Shown here piece after piece: positions 1 through 8,301 of a stretch of 64,000 nucleotides of DNA. Both the position numbers and the translations under genes were made by a program. The notes under the pieces are model-generated. The model saw nothing but the letters and a program-made list of their open reading frames with translations, was not told where the DNA came from and ran no database searches. This DNA comes from Bacteroidales bacterium UBA4360 (GTDB lineage Bacteria; Bacteroidota; Bacteroidia; Bacteroidales; UBA932): contig DGSO01000014.1 of assembly GCA_002393945.1 (NCBI GenBank), positions 36,497 through 100,496 of the forward strand, written 5' to 3'. Every line of letters starts with the position of its first letter. Position 1 is the first letter of the stretch.

Positions 1-310
1 TCTCGCGAATGTCTTCCACCGTATAGTCCGTGTCTTCTACGACATCGTGCAGGAGGGCGGCAGAGATGGATTTGTATCCCAGTCCTATATTGTCAACCAC
101 TATCTGGGCAACCGCAATGGGGTGAATCATATACGGTTCTCCACTGCGCCTTCTCACATTCCTGTGGGCATTGTTGGCGAACTCGAAGGCACGTCTTACC
201 ACCTCCAGCTCTTCGGCGGATGCACATCTCTTCCGGGCAGACTCCTCGAGGACTGCCCAATCGGCCTGGATTACGTTATAATCTTCTTCTGTAAACTGAG
301 AAAAACTCAT
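1..310 (-). CDS. RelA/SpoT-family (p)ppGpp synthetase/hydrolase, N-terminal part only
   Basis: The reverse strand from an ATG at 308-310 stays open to the left edge, giving about 103 residues that begin MSFSQFTEEDYN. The piece reads into the HD hydrolase domain of long RelA/SpoT enzymes: it contains the PYMIHPIAVA segment and the metal-binding HD motif in ALLHDVVEDT. These enzymes make and degrade the stringent-response alarmone (p)ppGpp in the cytoplasm. The start codon overlaps the stop of the upstream YihY-type gene by 4 bp (ATGA), so it is probably translated as the third gene of the ligA operon. Synthetase, TGS and ACT domains lie outside the window, so whether it is bifunctional cannot be seen. 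Confidence 0.9.
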   Translation of the reverse strand, partial: MSFSQFTEEDYNVIQADWAVLEESARKRCASAEELEVVRRAFEFANNAHRNVRRRSGEPYMIHPIAVAQIVVDNIGLGYKSISAALLHDVVEDTDYTVEDIRE

Positions 311-1344
311 AGCCTCGTCATGGTTTTTTGTATTCTTTCCCTGCGGCTGCGGAGCACCTCTTCATTCATGTGGTCGATATCCTCGGAACTTACCTTATGC
401 TTGTCCACATTCTGGAAAGCGAAGGAAAGCTCGGCCCCGTACAGGATGATTGTCCATCCCAGGTTAAGCCAGATCATAAAGAGCGGAATCGCCGCCAGGG
501 CGCCGTAAACTGCACTTTGTTTCGCCACCATTACCTGAGTTTCCAGATACAGGTACTGGACGCCGGTAAAGACAAGGCCCGAAATGAGTGCGGCCTTGAC
601 AGCATGGCGGTACAGAACCTTTGTTCCCGGAATGTACTTGTACATTACCGATATGATAAGGACAGCGGCGGCGGCAAAGAGCAGCCAGCTTGTAAATTTC
701 TTTATGCTCTCCGTAAGCATGGTCCCGCCCGGAATTATAAGGTCCAGGACATGCGAATAGACCACGGAACCGGAGAAAAACAGGATGACGACGAAAGGAG
801 CGAGTATCGTTATGCCGATAATGATGCCCATCATCTTCAGGAAGTTCTGCTCCTTGTCAACCTTCCAGACATTGTTGAACACCTTGCGCACGGTCATCAT
901 CAGGGACAGGACTATCCACACGAAGGATGCCATGGAGATGAAGCCGAAGAGGCCGCTTTCCGCCGTTATGACAATATTGTCGGCAGCCTGCAGGAGATTT
1001 TCGATAAGGTCCTCCTCCTGGCCGATGTTGGAATACAGCACCTGAGCAAATGTATCGCGGAGGCCAAGTCCGTCCGTGAGATAAAAGCCGATAGCTATCG
1101 CGGGCACGACGGACAGCATGCTCCTGTATGCCAGGGCAGTAATCTGGTATCCGATTTTCTGGTCGATGAAGGTGTTGTACATTAGCACAACCGTCTTTAG
1201 ATCCTTCACAAGACGCCCTTTCCACCGCGTGAAATCCTCTTCTCTGAGAAGCCACAGGTCATGGGCCAGGAATCGCACGATGCGCGTGACCCAGATGGAA
1301 ATCCACCGGATCAGAACGGCCGCCTTATGAAAGAACTTCTTCAT
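307..1344 (-). CDS. YihY/BrkB-family inner-membrane protein
   Basis: This 345-residue protein has about six hydrophobic segments spread through residues 75-320, with a basic N-terminus. It matches the YihY/virulence-factor BrkB family (formerly mis-called RNase BN), whose molecular role is not established. The segment LFMIWLNLGWTIILYGAELS near residues 285-305 is the typical conserved last membrane region of the family. Its ATG abuts the ligA stop codon with no spacing, and its own stop overlaps the relA/spoT start by 4 bp, so the three genes look cotranscribed. The C-terminal 40 residues are charged and presumably cytoplasmic. Family assignment is confident; function is not. Confidence 0.88.
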   Translation of the reverse strand: MKKFFHKAAVLIRWISIWVTRIVRFLAHDLWLLREEDFTRWKGRLVKDLKTVVLMYNTFIDQKIGYQITALAYRSMLSVVPAIAIGFYLTDGLGLRDTFAQVLYSNIGQEEDLIENLLQAADNIVITAESGLFGFISMASFVWIVLSLMMTVRKVFNNVWKVDKEQNFLKMMGIIIGITILAPFVVILFFSGSVVYSHVLDLIIPGGTMLTESIKKFTSWLLFAAAAVLIISVMYKYIPGTKVLYRHAVKAALISGLVFTGVQYLYLETQVMVAKQSAVYGALAAIPLFMIWLNLGWTIILYGAELSFAFQNVDKHKVSSEDIDHMNEEVLRSRRERIQKTMTRL

Positions 1345-3393
1345 CTAAAACAGTGTGGGTTCTTCGATTATCGTGTTTGAATTGCTCCCGGAAGCAGGAA
1401 TCATTGCGCGGAAATCGGCCTCGGAGATGACAGGGATACCAAGTTCCGCGGCTTTTTTTAGCTTTTCGGGGCCGGGTTTTTCTCCGGCGAGCAGATACGC
1501 GGTCTTGCCGCTGACGGAAGACCCCGCCTTGCCTCCGTGGGCCTCGATGAGGGCCTTCATATCGTCACGGGAAATCGAGAAGTTTCCGCTTATGACGATG
1601 GTCTTGCCTTCAAGTGCGGCCGATGCCTTCTCTGCCGCGGCTTCGGAGGAAAAACGCAGCCCCGCCGCCTTCAAAGCCTCAATTTCGGCCATGTTGTCTT
1701 CGTCTCGGAAGTAGGCATAGACGCTGTCGGCAATGACGCCTCCAACCTCCGGCACCTCCAGGAGTTCTTCCTTTGATGCCGATGCAAGGCGGCCGATATC
1801 CCCAAAGTGGCGGGCGATATCCCTTGCCGTAGTTTCTCCGACGAAGCGGATGCCGACGGCAAACAGCACCCTTTCGAACGGGACCGCCTTGGATGCCGCT
1901 ATTGAATCGAGGAAACGGCTTACGGACTTGTCCTGCCAGCCTTCAAGCGAGATGATGTCCCATTTGCGGAGCCTGTAGAAATCCGAAGGTTTTCTCAGAA
2001 GCCCCGCGTCGAAGAGCTGGCAGACAGTGGCTTCCCCGCAAAGGATGTTCATGGCCTTTCGGGACACGAAGTGCTCCAGCCTGCCCTTAATCTGGGTAGG
2101 GCAGCTCTTGGAGTTGGGACAGAACCACTTGGCCTCGCCTTCTTCGCGGACAAGGGGAGTGCCGCAGTCCGGACATACGGACGGGAATGCCGGCCTGACT
2201 GCGCCCGGTACCCGTTTTGACTCTTCCACGCCGGTAATCTTGGGGATTATTTCACCGCCTTTCTCCACGTAGACATAGTCACCTTCGTGTATGTCCAGCA
2301 TGCGGATCTGGTCTTCGTTCACCAGCGTCGCGCGCTTTACCATGGTGCCGCTTATAAAGACTGGTTCCAGGTTAGCTACAGGTGTTACGGCGCCGGTACG
2401 GCCAACCTGATAATCGATTGACAGTATGGGCGTAAGGGCCTGCTCTGCCTTGTACTTATATGCAACGGCCCAGCGCGGACTCTTTGCCGTGTAGCCCAGT
2501 TCTTCCTGGATATCCAGTTCGTTCACCTTGATCACTATGCCGTCCGTGGCATAGGGAAGGTTCTTGCGCTCTTTATCCCAATAGCCGATGAAATCTTCAA
2601 TTTCCGATATTCCGTGGCAGATTCTCCTATGCTCCGAAACCGGCAGGCCCCAGGATGCTGCAGCAGACAGCGCAGCGTCGTGGGTGGGGTAGTCTACCTG
2701 CCCGGCGGGAATATGGTAAAGCGTACAGAAAAGGCCCCTGGAGGCTACTTCTTCGCTGTCCTGAAGCTTAAGCGAACCACTTGCGGCATTCCTGGGATTG
2801 GCAAAAGGCATTTCCTCCTGGACCTCCCTTTCATGGTTGAGCCTCTCAAAGGATTCGTAGGGCATGAGCACTTCTCCGCGGATTTCAAACTCCTCAGGAA
2901 TGCCTTCGCCCTTGAGTTCGACCGGGATATTGGCTATCCGCCTGGCATTTGCGGTAACGTCGTCTCCCATGACACCGTCCCCGCGTGTGAGTGCTCGGAA
3001 CAGCCTGCCGTGCCGATATGTAAGGCATATTGCAGTACCGTCGAACTTCAGTTCACAGCTGTAGGAAAAATTCCTGCCCTGGAGAGCCTTGGAAACCCTG
3101 TCGGAGAATTCTTCCACCTCTCCTATGCTGTAGGTGTTTGCAAGCGAGAGCATGGGATAGCGGTGCTTTCTCTTTACGAATCCGGTGCCGATATCGCTGC
3201 CCGGATGGCGGGTGGGGGAGTCCTCCGTAATGAATTCAGGATACTCAGTCTCAAGCGCTTCCAGCTCATGCATGAGCGTGTCAAACTCGTAGTCCGACAT
3301 CACCGGTGCATTCTCTACATAGTAAAGCCGGCTGTTCTCGTTAAGAACGGCCCTGAGCTCATCTATACGCGCTTTTGCTGCATTCTTTTCCAT
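1345..3393 (-). CDS. ligA: NAD-dependent DNA ligase LigA
   Basis: Essential bacterial ligase that seals nicks in DNA during replication and repair, using NAD as adenylate donor. At 682 residues it has the full family length. The Ia domain lies at residues 1-70 (SRLYYVENAPVMSDYEFD), and the adenylated lysine is K116 in CELKFDGTAI. The OB-fold follows (YQVGRTGAVTPVANLEPV), then a four-cysteine zinc finger (CPDCG, then FCPN and SCPTQ), helix-hairpin-helix repeats, and a C-terminal BRCT domain from about residue 600 (GKTIVISGNFS). A TAnnTTTG box at 3400-3407 on the minus strand precedes it. It is the first gene of the ligA, YihY, RelA/SpoT cluster. Confidence 0.98.
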   Translation of the reverse strand: MEKNAAKARIDELRAVLNENSRLYYVENAPVMSDYEFDTLMHELEALETEYPEFITEDSPTRHPGSDIGTGFVKRKHRYPMLSLANTYSIGEVEEFSDRVSKALQGRNFSYSCELKFDGTAICLTYRHGRLFRALTRGDGVMGDDVTANARRIANIPVELKGEGIPEEFEIRGEVLMPYESFERLNHEREVQEEMPFANPRNAASGSLKLQDSEEVASRGLFCTLYHIPAGQVDYPTHDAALSAAASWGLPVSEHRRICHGISEIEDFIGYWDKERKNLPYATDGIVIKVNELDIQEELGYTAKSPRWAVAYKYKAEQALTPILSIDYQVGRTGAVTPVANLEPVFISGTMVKRATLVNEDQIRMLDIHEGDYVYVEKGGEIIPKITGVEESKRVPGAVRPAFPSVCPDCGTPLVREEGEAKWFCPNSKSCPTQIKGRLEHFVSRKAMNILCGEATVCQLFDAGLLRKPSDFYRLRKWDIISLEGWQDKSVSRFLDSIAASKAVPFERVLFAVGIRFVGETTARDIARHFGDIGRLASASKEELLEVPEVGGVIADSVYAYFRDEDNMAEIEALKAAGLRFSSEAAAEKASAALEGKTIVISGNFSISRDDMKALIEAHGGKAGSSVSGKTAYLLAGEKPGPEKLKKAAELGIPVISEADFRAMIPASGSNSNTIIEEPTLF

Positions 3394-3399
3394 AATTTA

Positions 3400-3407
3400 C
3401 AAATTTA
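3400..3407 (-). promoter_or_regulatory. Bacteroidota-type promoter of ligA
   Basis: The reverse strand reads TAAATTTG here, a match to the TAnnTTTG minus-7 box, with TTG at 3428-3430 exactly 20 bp upstream. The ligA ATG is 6 bp from the box, so the mRNA leader would be very short or absent. Confidence 0.6.
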
Positions 3408-3455
3408 GTAAAAATCCGTCTTTATTTCAATATTGCTTAAAATTTTTAAAATGGC

Positions 3456-3463
3456 TATATTTG
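3456..3463 (+). promoter_or_regulatory. Bacteroidota-type promoter of the PFK-amylase pair
   Basis: TATATTTG matches the minus-7 consensus. TTG at 3433-3435 lies 20 bp upstream as the minus-33 element. The start codon is 43 nt downstream. It diverges from the ligA promoter in the same 113-bp intergenic region. Confidence 0.65.
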
Positions 3464-3506
3464 TAGTTTAGAAAAACGAAGACAAAGTACAAACTTCAAT
3501 ACACTT

Positions 3507-4736
3507 ATGAAAGATTCCATCATCATCCTCTGCGGAGGCGGCCCGGCACCGGGTATGAACACCGTTGTAATGTCTGTTGCAAAGACCTTCCTTTCAAATG
3601 GTTACAGGGTAATCGGCCTTCACGGCGGTTACAGCGGCCTGTTCTCCAAGACTCCCCGCACAGAAGACATCGACTTCTTCAAGGCCGATGCCTATTTCAA
3701 CCGCGGCGGTTCCTACCTCCAGATGAGCCGTTTCAAACCCACCGACAAGGACTTCGAAGAGAACTTCAACCTTGGTCTTTTCCAGGAAAACAACATCAAG
3801 CTCCTCGTGACCGTCGGCGGTGACGATACCGCATCCACTGCAAACCGCATCGCAAAGTTCCTCGAGGCAAAGCAGTATCCCATCCACAATATCCACGTCC
3901 CCAAGACCATCGACAACGACCTCCCTCTTCCCAACAATACCCCTACCTTCGGTTTCAATTCGGCGAAGAATGAGGGCGCACATCTCGCACGCACCGTTTA
4001 CGAGGATGCACGCACCAGCGGAAACTGGCTCATCATCAGCGCCATGGGCCGCAGCGCAGGTCACCTTGCCCTTGGTATCGGCGAGGCAACCCACTGCCCC
4101 ATGACCATCATCCCCGAGATGTTCAACAAGACCACAATCACCCTTGACAAGATTGTGAACCTCGCTCTCTCGGCCATCCTCAAGAGGAACATCCTTGGTA
4201 TCCCTTACGGCACCGTAGTGGTTGCTGAAGGCGTTTTCCACGACCTCGACCCTCAGGAAATCAAGAACGCAGGCGTTTCCATGACCTACGACGAGCACGG
4301 CCATCCGGAACTGGGCAAGATCTCCAAGGCTGTCCTTTTCAACGACATCCTCGAAAAGAAGTTCAAGACTATCGGCCTCAAGGTCAAGACCCGTCCGGTG
4401 GAAATCGGTTACGACGTCCGCTGCCAGGATCCTATCGCCTATGACCTCACATACTGCACAGAGCTCGCAATGGGCGCTTATGAACTCTTCGCAAAGGGAG
4501 AGACCGGCTGCATGGTTTATGTCGATGCATTCGGCACAGCCCACCCGCTCTATCTCAAGGATCTCCAGCAGGCCGACGGCAAGATTCCTCCTCGCCGCGT
4601 AGACATCGAGGGAGGCACCTCCAAGAACTACTTCGGCCACATCTGCCACTATATCACCCCGGCAGACTACGAAGCCGCAAAGAAGTATGTCCAGAATCCT
4701 GAAGACTACGACTTCAAGAAGATCCTGAATTGGTAA
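3507..4736 (+). CDS. Phosphofructokinase, PPi-dependent type
   Basis: A 409-residue cytoplasmic enzyme of the PFK family, which interconverts fructose 6-phosphate and fructose 1,6-bisphosphate in glycolysis. The glycine-rich N-terminus (CGGGPAPGMN) binds the phosphoryl donor. Residues 104-107 are GGDD; an Asp at the position where ATP-dependent enzymes have Gly is the family signature for pyrophosphate use. The catalytic motif PKTIDND is at 132-138, and MGRSAGH follows near residue 180. PPi-dependence is inferred from this motif, not measured. The stop codon overlaps the TTG start of the downstream GH13 gene by 7 bp. Confidence 0.93.
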   Translation: MKDSIIILCGGGPAPGMNTVVMSVAKTFLSNGYRVIGLHGGYSGLFSKTPRTEDIDFFKADAYFNRGGSYLQMSRFKPTDKDFEENFNLGLFQENNIKLLVTVGGDDTASTANRIAKFLEAKQYPIHNIHVPKTIDNDLPLPNNTPTFGFNSAKNEGAHLARTVYEDARTSGNWLIISAMGRSAGHLALGIGEATHCPMTIIPEMFNKTTITLDKIVNLALSAILKRNILGIPYGTVVVAEGVFHDLDPQEIKNAGVSMTYDEHGHPELGKISKAVLFNDILEKKFKTIGLKVKTRPVEIGYDVRCQDPIAYDLTYCTELAMGAYELFAKGETGCMVYVDAFGTAHPLYLKDLQQADGKIPPRRVDIEGGTSKNYFGHICHYITPADYEAAKKYVQNPEDYDFKKILNW

Positions 4737-6136
4737 AAACACTTATCTATCAGCTCCTTCCCCGTCTTTGGGGGAAGGGGAAATTCTCCTCAATCGACTC
4801 CGGGTCCCTTAAGTATATCAAGGGACTCGGTGCCGGTTATGTATGGTATACAGGCATGCTGCGCCATGCCACATCGGCAACGGAAAAGGTGGTAAAAGGG
4901 GATGCCGGTTCTCCCTATGCAATCACGGATTACTTTGACGTCAATCCCTACATGGCCGATGAACCTTCACTCCGCATGCAGGAGTTCGCAGACCTTATCG
5001 ACCGCACACATGCTGCGGGCCTTAAGGTTATCCTCGATTTCGTACCCAACCATGTTGCCAGGGAATATCACGGCGAACTGGGCAAAAGGGATGACAAAAA
5101 CGTCCACTGGGCACCCGGGAATGACTTTTTCTACTATCCCGGACAGGAGCTGAAACTTCCTGTAAAGAACACTTATAAGGAGAATCCGGCAAGGGCTTCC
5201 GGCAACGCATTCACGCCGGAGCCCGGCATGAACGACTGGTGGGAAACGGTAAAGCTCAATTACTGCGACTTCCACACTCCCACATGGGACAGGATGCTTG
5301 CTGCCGTTCGCTTCTGGGCCTCCAAAGGTGCCGACGGCTTCCGCTGCGACATGGTTGAACTCGTACCTCCGCAGTTCATGCAGTGGCTCATCGCCGAAAT
5401 CAAGCGAGAATTCCCTGAAGTCATCTTTATAGCCGAGGTTTACGAGAAGGAAAAATACCGCATGTATCTGGACGAAGTAGGCTTTGATTTGCTTTACGAC
5501 AAGTCCGGATTATACGATACTTTACGCGCAGTCACCTGCAGCAATGCTTCAGCACAGGGAATCACCTGGAACTGGCAGTTCCTGGGAGATCTCCAGAGCG
5601 GCATGCTCAACTTCCTCGAAAACCATGACGAGCAGCGTCTTGCCTCCGATTTCTTCTGCGGAAACGCACAGGCAGGCAATGCCGCACTTGCGGTTTCGAT
5701 GCTTCTCAATACTGCTCCTTTCATGCTGTACTTCGGCCAGGAACAGGGGGAAAGGGGAATGGATGCCGAAGGCTTCAGCGGCCTTGACGGCAGAACCAGC
5801 ATCTTCGACTGGAATGCAAAGCACTTCGGCCCCGGAGAGGTCCTTCCCGAATACAGGGAACTCCTTGACCTCGCAAAGCTTCCGGCCTTCAGAGAAGGGA
5901 AGACCTTCGACCTCTGCTACTGCCAGGACGGCAATTTCAACCCCCACCGGCACTTTGCCTGGCTCCGCTCAGACGGCACCGACACCTATCTACTTGTATC
6001 CAACTTCGGTCCCGCCGATGACATAACCCTCCGCATTCCCGCCGAAGCGCTTGAGTACCTTGGCATAAAAGCAGTAAGGACGGTATACACTGTAGAAGTG
6101 CCGTCCTGCGGTTATAAGGCAGTGAAAGTAAACTAA
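4730..6136 (+). CDS. Glycoside hydrolase family 13 (alpha-amylase family) enzyme
   Basis: A 468-residue (beta/alpha)8-barrel enzyme acting on alpha-glucans or related alpha-glucosides. All three catalytic acids of GH13 are visible: the nucleophile D207 in GFRCDMVELVP, the acid/base E236 in FIAEVYE, and D300 in FLENHDEQR. The region DFVPNHVA at 103-110 is conserved region I. There is no signal peptide, so it is cytoplasmic. The start is a TTG inside the end of the PFK gene; the following VKTLIYQLLPRLWG is the expected first barrel strand, so I accept it. The 7-bp overlap suggests translational coupling to PFK. Substrate cannot be told from sequence alone. Confidence 0.9.
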   Translation: MVKTLIYQLLPRLWGKGKFSSIDSGSLKYIKGLGAGYVWYTGMLRHATSATEKVVKGDAGSPYAITDYFDVNPYMADEPSLRMQEFADLIDRTHAAGLKVILDFVPNHVAREYHGELGKRDDKNVHWAPGNDFFYYPGQELKLPVKNTYKENPARASGNAFTPEPGMNDWWETVKLNYCDFHTPTWDRMLAAVRFWASKGADGFRCDMVELVPPQFMQWLIAEIKREFPEVIFIAEVYEKEKYRMYLDEVGFDLLYDKSGLYDTLRAVTCSNASAQGITWNWQFLGDLQSGMLNFLENHDEQRLASDFFCGNAQAGNAALAVSMLLNTAPFMLYFGQEQGERGMDAEGFSGLDGRTSIFDWNAKHFGPGEVLPEYRELLDLAKLPAFREGKTFDLCYCQDGNFNPHRHFAWLRSDGTDTYLLVSNFGPADDITLRIPAEALEYLGIKAVRTVYTVEVPSCGYKAVKVN

Positions 6137-6828
6137 CAGCGCCTGCGGAACTCGGCCACGGTGATGGCCGTTGCAATGGCGGCATTCAGGGATTCCGAAC
6201 CGGAATCGTCTGCAGGATAGGGAGGAATATAGAGACGGTCGCTGACGCACGCGGCCGTCTCTTTTGATATGCCGTTTGCCTCATTGCCGATGACGATTAT
6301 CCCGGTAGCCTTCAGCTCTTTACGGTACATGTTTTCACCGTCAAGGAAAGTGCCGTAGACGGGACCGTCGTAGGTGCGGCAGAGGGAAGGGATATCGGCA
6401 GTGTAGAAGGGTACGCGGAAGATGGCGCCCATCGTGGCCTGGACCACTTTTGGGTTATAGAGCTCAACCGTATCAGGGGAAGCATATACAGCGTCTATGC
6501 CAAACCAGTCCGCTATCCTCAGGATGGTCCCGAGGTTACCGGGGTCCCTGATGCCGTCAAGAGCAAGGTATAGGCCCTTGGATGGGGCTTCAAAAGGCCT
6601 GGAGGGCTGTTTTACTACAGCAAGGACAGGGGAGGGTGAGGAAAGGGAGGATATCCTTTCCATCGCTGCATCGCCGATGTCTTCCTTCCTGTACTTTGCC
6701 TCGATGACAAAACCGGATTTCTCTGCTTCAGCAACAAGTTTTTCGCCTTCTACCGTAAATACGCCATATTCGTCACGGAATTTCTTCTGTGACAATGACT
6801 TGACGTATTTAATCTCGGCAGATGTCAT
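6133..6828 (-). CDS. TrmH/SpoU-family 2'-O-ribose RNA methyltransferase
   Basis: A 231-residue SPOUT-class methyltransferase that would transfer a methyl group from SAM to a ribose 2'-OH in rRNA or tRNA. Family motif 1 is RDPGNLGTILRIADWFG near residues 90-106, motif 2 is VIGNEANGIS, and motif 3 is SLNAAIATAI close to the C-terminus. The N-terminal stretch (KKFRDEYGVFTVEGEKLV) is the L30e-like substrate-binding domain of the TsnR/RlmB-like group. The target nucleotide is unknown. Its stop codon interlocks with the GH13 stop at CTAA (6133-6136). The arginine decarboxylase gene lies 13 bp upstream, so the two are probably cotranscribed. Confidence 0.92.
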   Translation of the reverse strand: MTSAEIKYVKSLSQKKFRDEYGVFTVEGEKLVAEAEKSGFVIEAKYRKEDIGDAAMERISSLSSPSPVLAVVKQPSRPFEAPSKGLYLALDGIRDPGNLGTILRIADWFGIDAVYASPDTVELYNPKVVQATMGAIFRVPFYTADIPSLCRTYDGPVYGTFLDGENMYRKELKATGIIVIGNEANGISKETAACVSDRLYIPPYPADDSGSESLNAAIATAITVAEFRRRC

Positions 6829-6841
6829 TATGGGCGAAGAC

Positions 6842-8242
6842 CTACTTGTACCCCAGCGTCTTCAGCATTGATTCAGAGCTCTGCTCTTCGGCAAAGACGC
6901 TGGTGGTGAGGTTGCCTTCCTTGTCCCTGTCAATAAGGATGTGCTTGGGGGAGGGCATGAGGCAGTGCTTGATGCCGCCATAGCCGGAAATGGCCTCCTG
7001 ATAGGCGCCTGTGTGGAAGAAGCCGATGTAGAGGTTCTCCCTGCGGCTGCGGATAGTGGGGAGGAAGATGGCGTTGGCGTGATAGTCGGCATTGTAGAAG
7101 TCCTGGCTGTCGCAGGTGAGACCGCCCAGGAACACGCGCTGGTACTCGTCGTTCCACTTGTTGATAGGAAGGAGGATGAAGCGCTGGTTAAGGCCCCAGG
7201 TGTCGGGCAGGCAGGTCATGAAAGAGTTGTCGATCATGTACCATTTCTCACGGTCGTTCTGCTGCTTGATATCCAGGATCTTGAATATGGTGGCGCCGCT
7301 TTCTCCCACGGTGAAACTGCCGAATTCAGTGAAGATGTCAGGCTCCTGGACCCCGTATGCATTGCAGGTTACCTTGATCTGGTTAATGATCTCTTCCACC
7401 ATGTATTCGTACTCGAAATCCATGGCAAGGGAGGTCTTGTTGGGAAGACCGCCGCCGATGTTCAGGCTGTCCAGTTCCGGGCAGATGGACTTGAGTTCGC
7501 AGTATACCCTTACGCACTTGGAAAGTTCGTTCCAGTAATATGCAGTGTCCCTGATGCCCGTATTGATGAAGAAATGGAGCATCTTCAGGTGGAAGTTGGG
7601 ATGCTTTGCGATATTGTCCTTGTAGAACTTGACGATATCCGAATAGCGGATGCCAAGACGTGAGGTATAGAAATCGAAGTTGGGTTCCTCTTCGGATGCG
7701 ATGCGGATGCCAAGATAGGTCTCCTCGTCGATGAGTTCCGAGAGGTCGTCGAATTCGTTCTTGTTATCCAGGACGGGGATGATTCTCTTCCAGCCGGCCT
7801 TCCTCAGCGTTGCGATATTCTCGACGTACTGAGGCCTTTTGAAGCCGTTGCAGATGATGAAAGTCTCTTCCTTGTTCACCGAGCCGTCCTTCTCCAGTGC
7901 CTGGACAAGGTCGAGGTCATAAGCCGATGAAGTCTCAAGATGGATGTCGTTCTTGAGGGCTTCGTGAAGCACGAAAGCAAACTGGGAGCTCTTTGTACAG
8001 TAACTGTAGTTGTATTCTCCCTGGTAGTCGGCCTTGGCCATGGCTACCTTGAACAGCCTTTTTGCCCGCTGTATCTGGGAAGATATCTTGGGCAGATAGG
8101 TGATTTTGAGAGGGGTACCGTACTTATCGATAATGTCCATCAGGTCTATGTCGTTGAACATCAGATTGCCGTCTGCAACCATGAATTCATCCTGAGGGAA
8201 ATCAAAGGTTTGCTCAATGAGATCAATGTACTTGTTTTTCAT
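6842..8242 (-). CDS. Arginine decarboxylase-like PLP enzyme (fold type III)
   Basis: A 466-residue member of the alanine-racemase-fold decarboxylases, most like the short arginine decarboxylase of Bacteroidota (agmatine and polyamine synthesis). The PLP-anchoring lysine is in NYSYCTKSSQ near residue 98. A glycine-rich phosphate-binding segment is LNIGGGLPNK, and the inter-subunit cysteine motif is LTCDSQDFYN. It is shorter than the roughly 630-residue SpeA of Escherichia coli. Substrate choice between arginine and a related amino acid is inferred from the family. It has its own divergent promoter next to that of the Omp85 gene. Confidence 0.82.
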   Translation of the reverse strand: MKNKYIDLIEQTFDFPQDEFMVADGNLMFNDIDLMDIIDKYGTPLKITYLPKISSQIQRAKRLFKVAMAKADYQGEYNYSYCTKSSQFAFVLHEALKNDIHLETSSAYDLDLVQALEKDGSVNKEETFIICNGFKRPQYVENIATLRKAGWKRIIPVLDNKNEFDDLSELIDEETYLGIRIASEEEPNFDFYTSRLGIRYSDIVKFYKDNIAKHPNFHLKMLHFFINTGIRDTAYYWNELSKCVRVYCELKSICPELDSLNIGGGLPNKTSLAMDFEYEYMVEEIINQIKVTCNAYGVQEPDIFTEFGSFTVGESGATIFKILDIKQQNDREKWYMIDNSFMTCLPDTWGLNQRFILLPINKWNDEYQRVFLGGLTCDSQDFYNADYHANAIFLPTIRSRRENLYIGFFHTGAYQEAISGYGGIKHCLMPSPKHILIDRDKEGNLTTSVFAEEQSSESMLKTLGYK

Positions 8243-8266
8243 CGCTTGTCAACGCATAAAAGTGTG

Positions 8267-8274
8267 CAAATATA
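8267..8274 (-). promoter_or_regulatory. Promoter box of the arginine decarboxylase gene
   Basis: The reverse strand reads TATATTTG, 24 bp from the start codon. No clear minus-33 TTG at standard spacing is visible. It is 12 bp from the divergent box at 8287-8294. Confidence 0.5.
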
Positions 8275-8286
8275 AGCAAAAAGTGT

Positions 8287-8294
8287 TATTTTTG
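8287..8294 (+). promoter_or_regulatory. Promoter box of the Omp85-like gene, very close to the ATG
   Basis: TATTTTTG fits TAnnTTTG and ends only 7 nt before the ATG at 8302. A transcript starting at the usual distance would have almost no leader. Confidence 0.5.
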
Positions 8295-8301
8295 CAGATA
8301 T

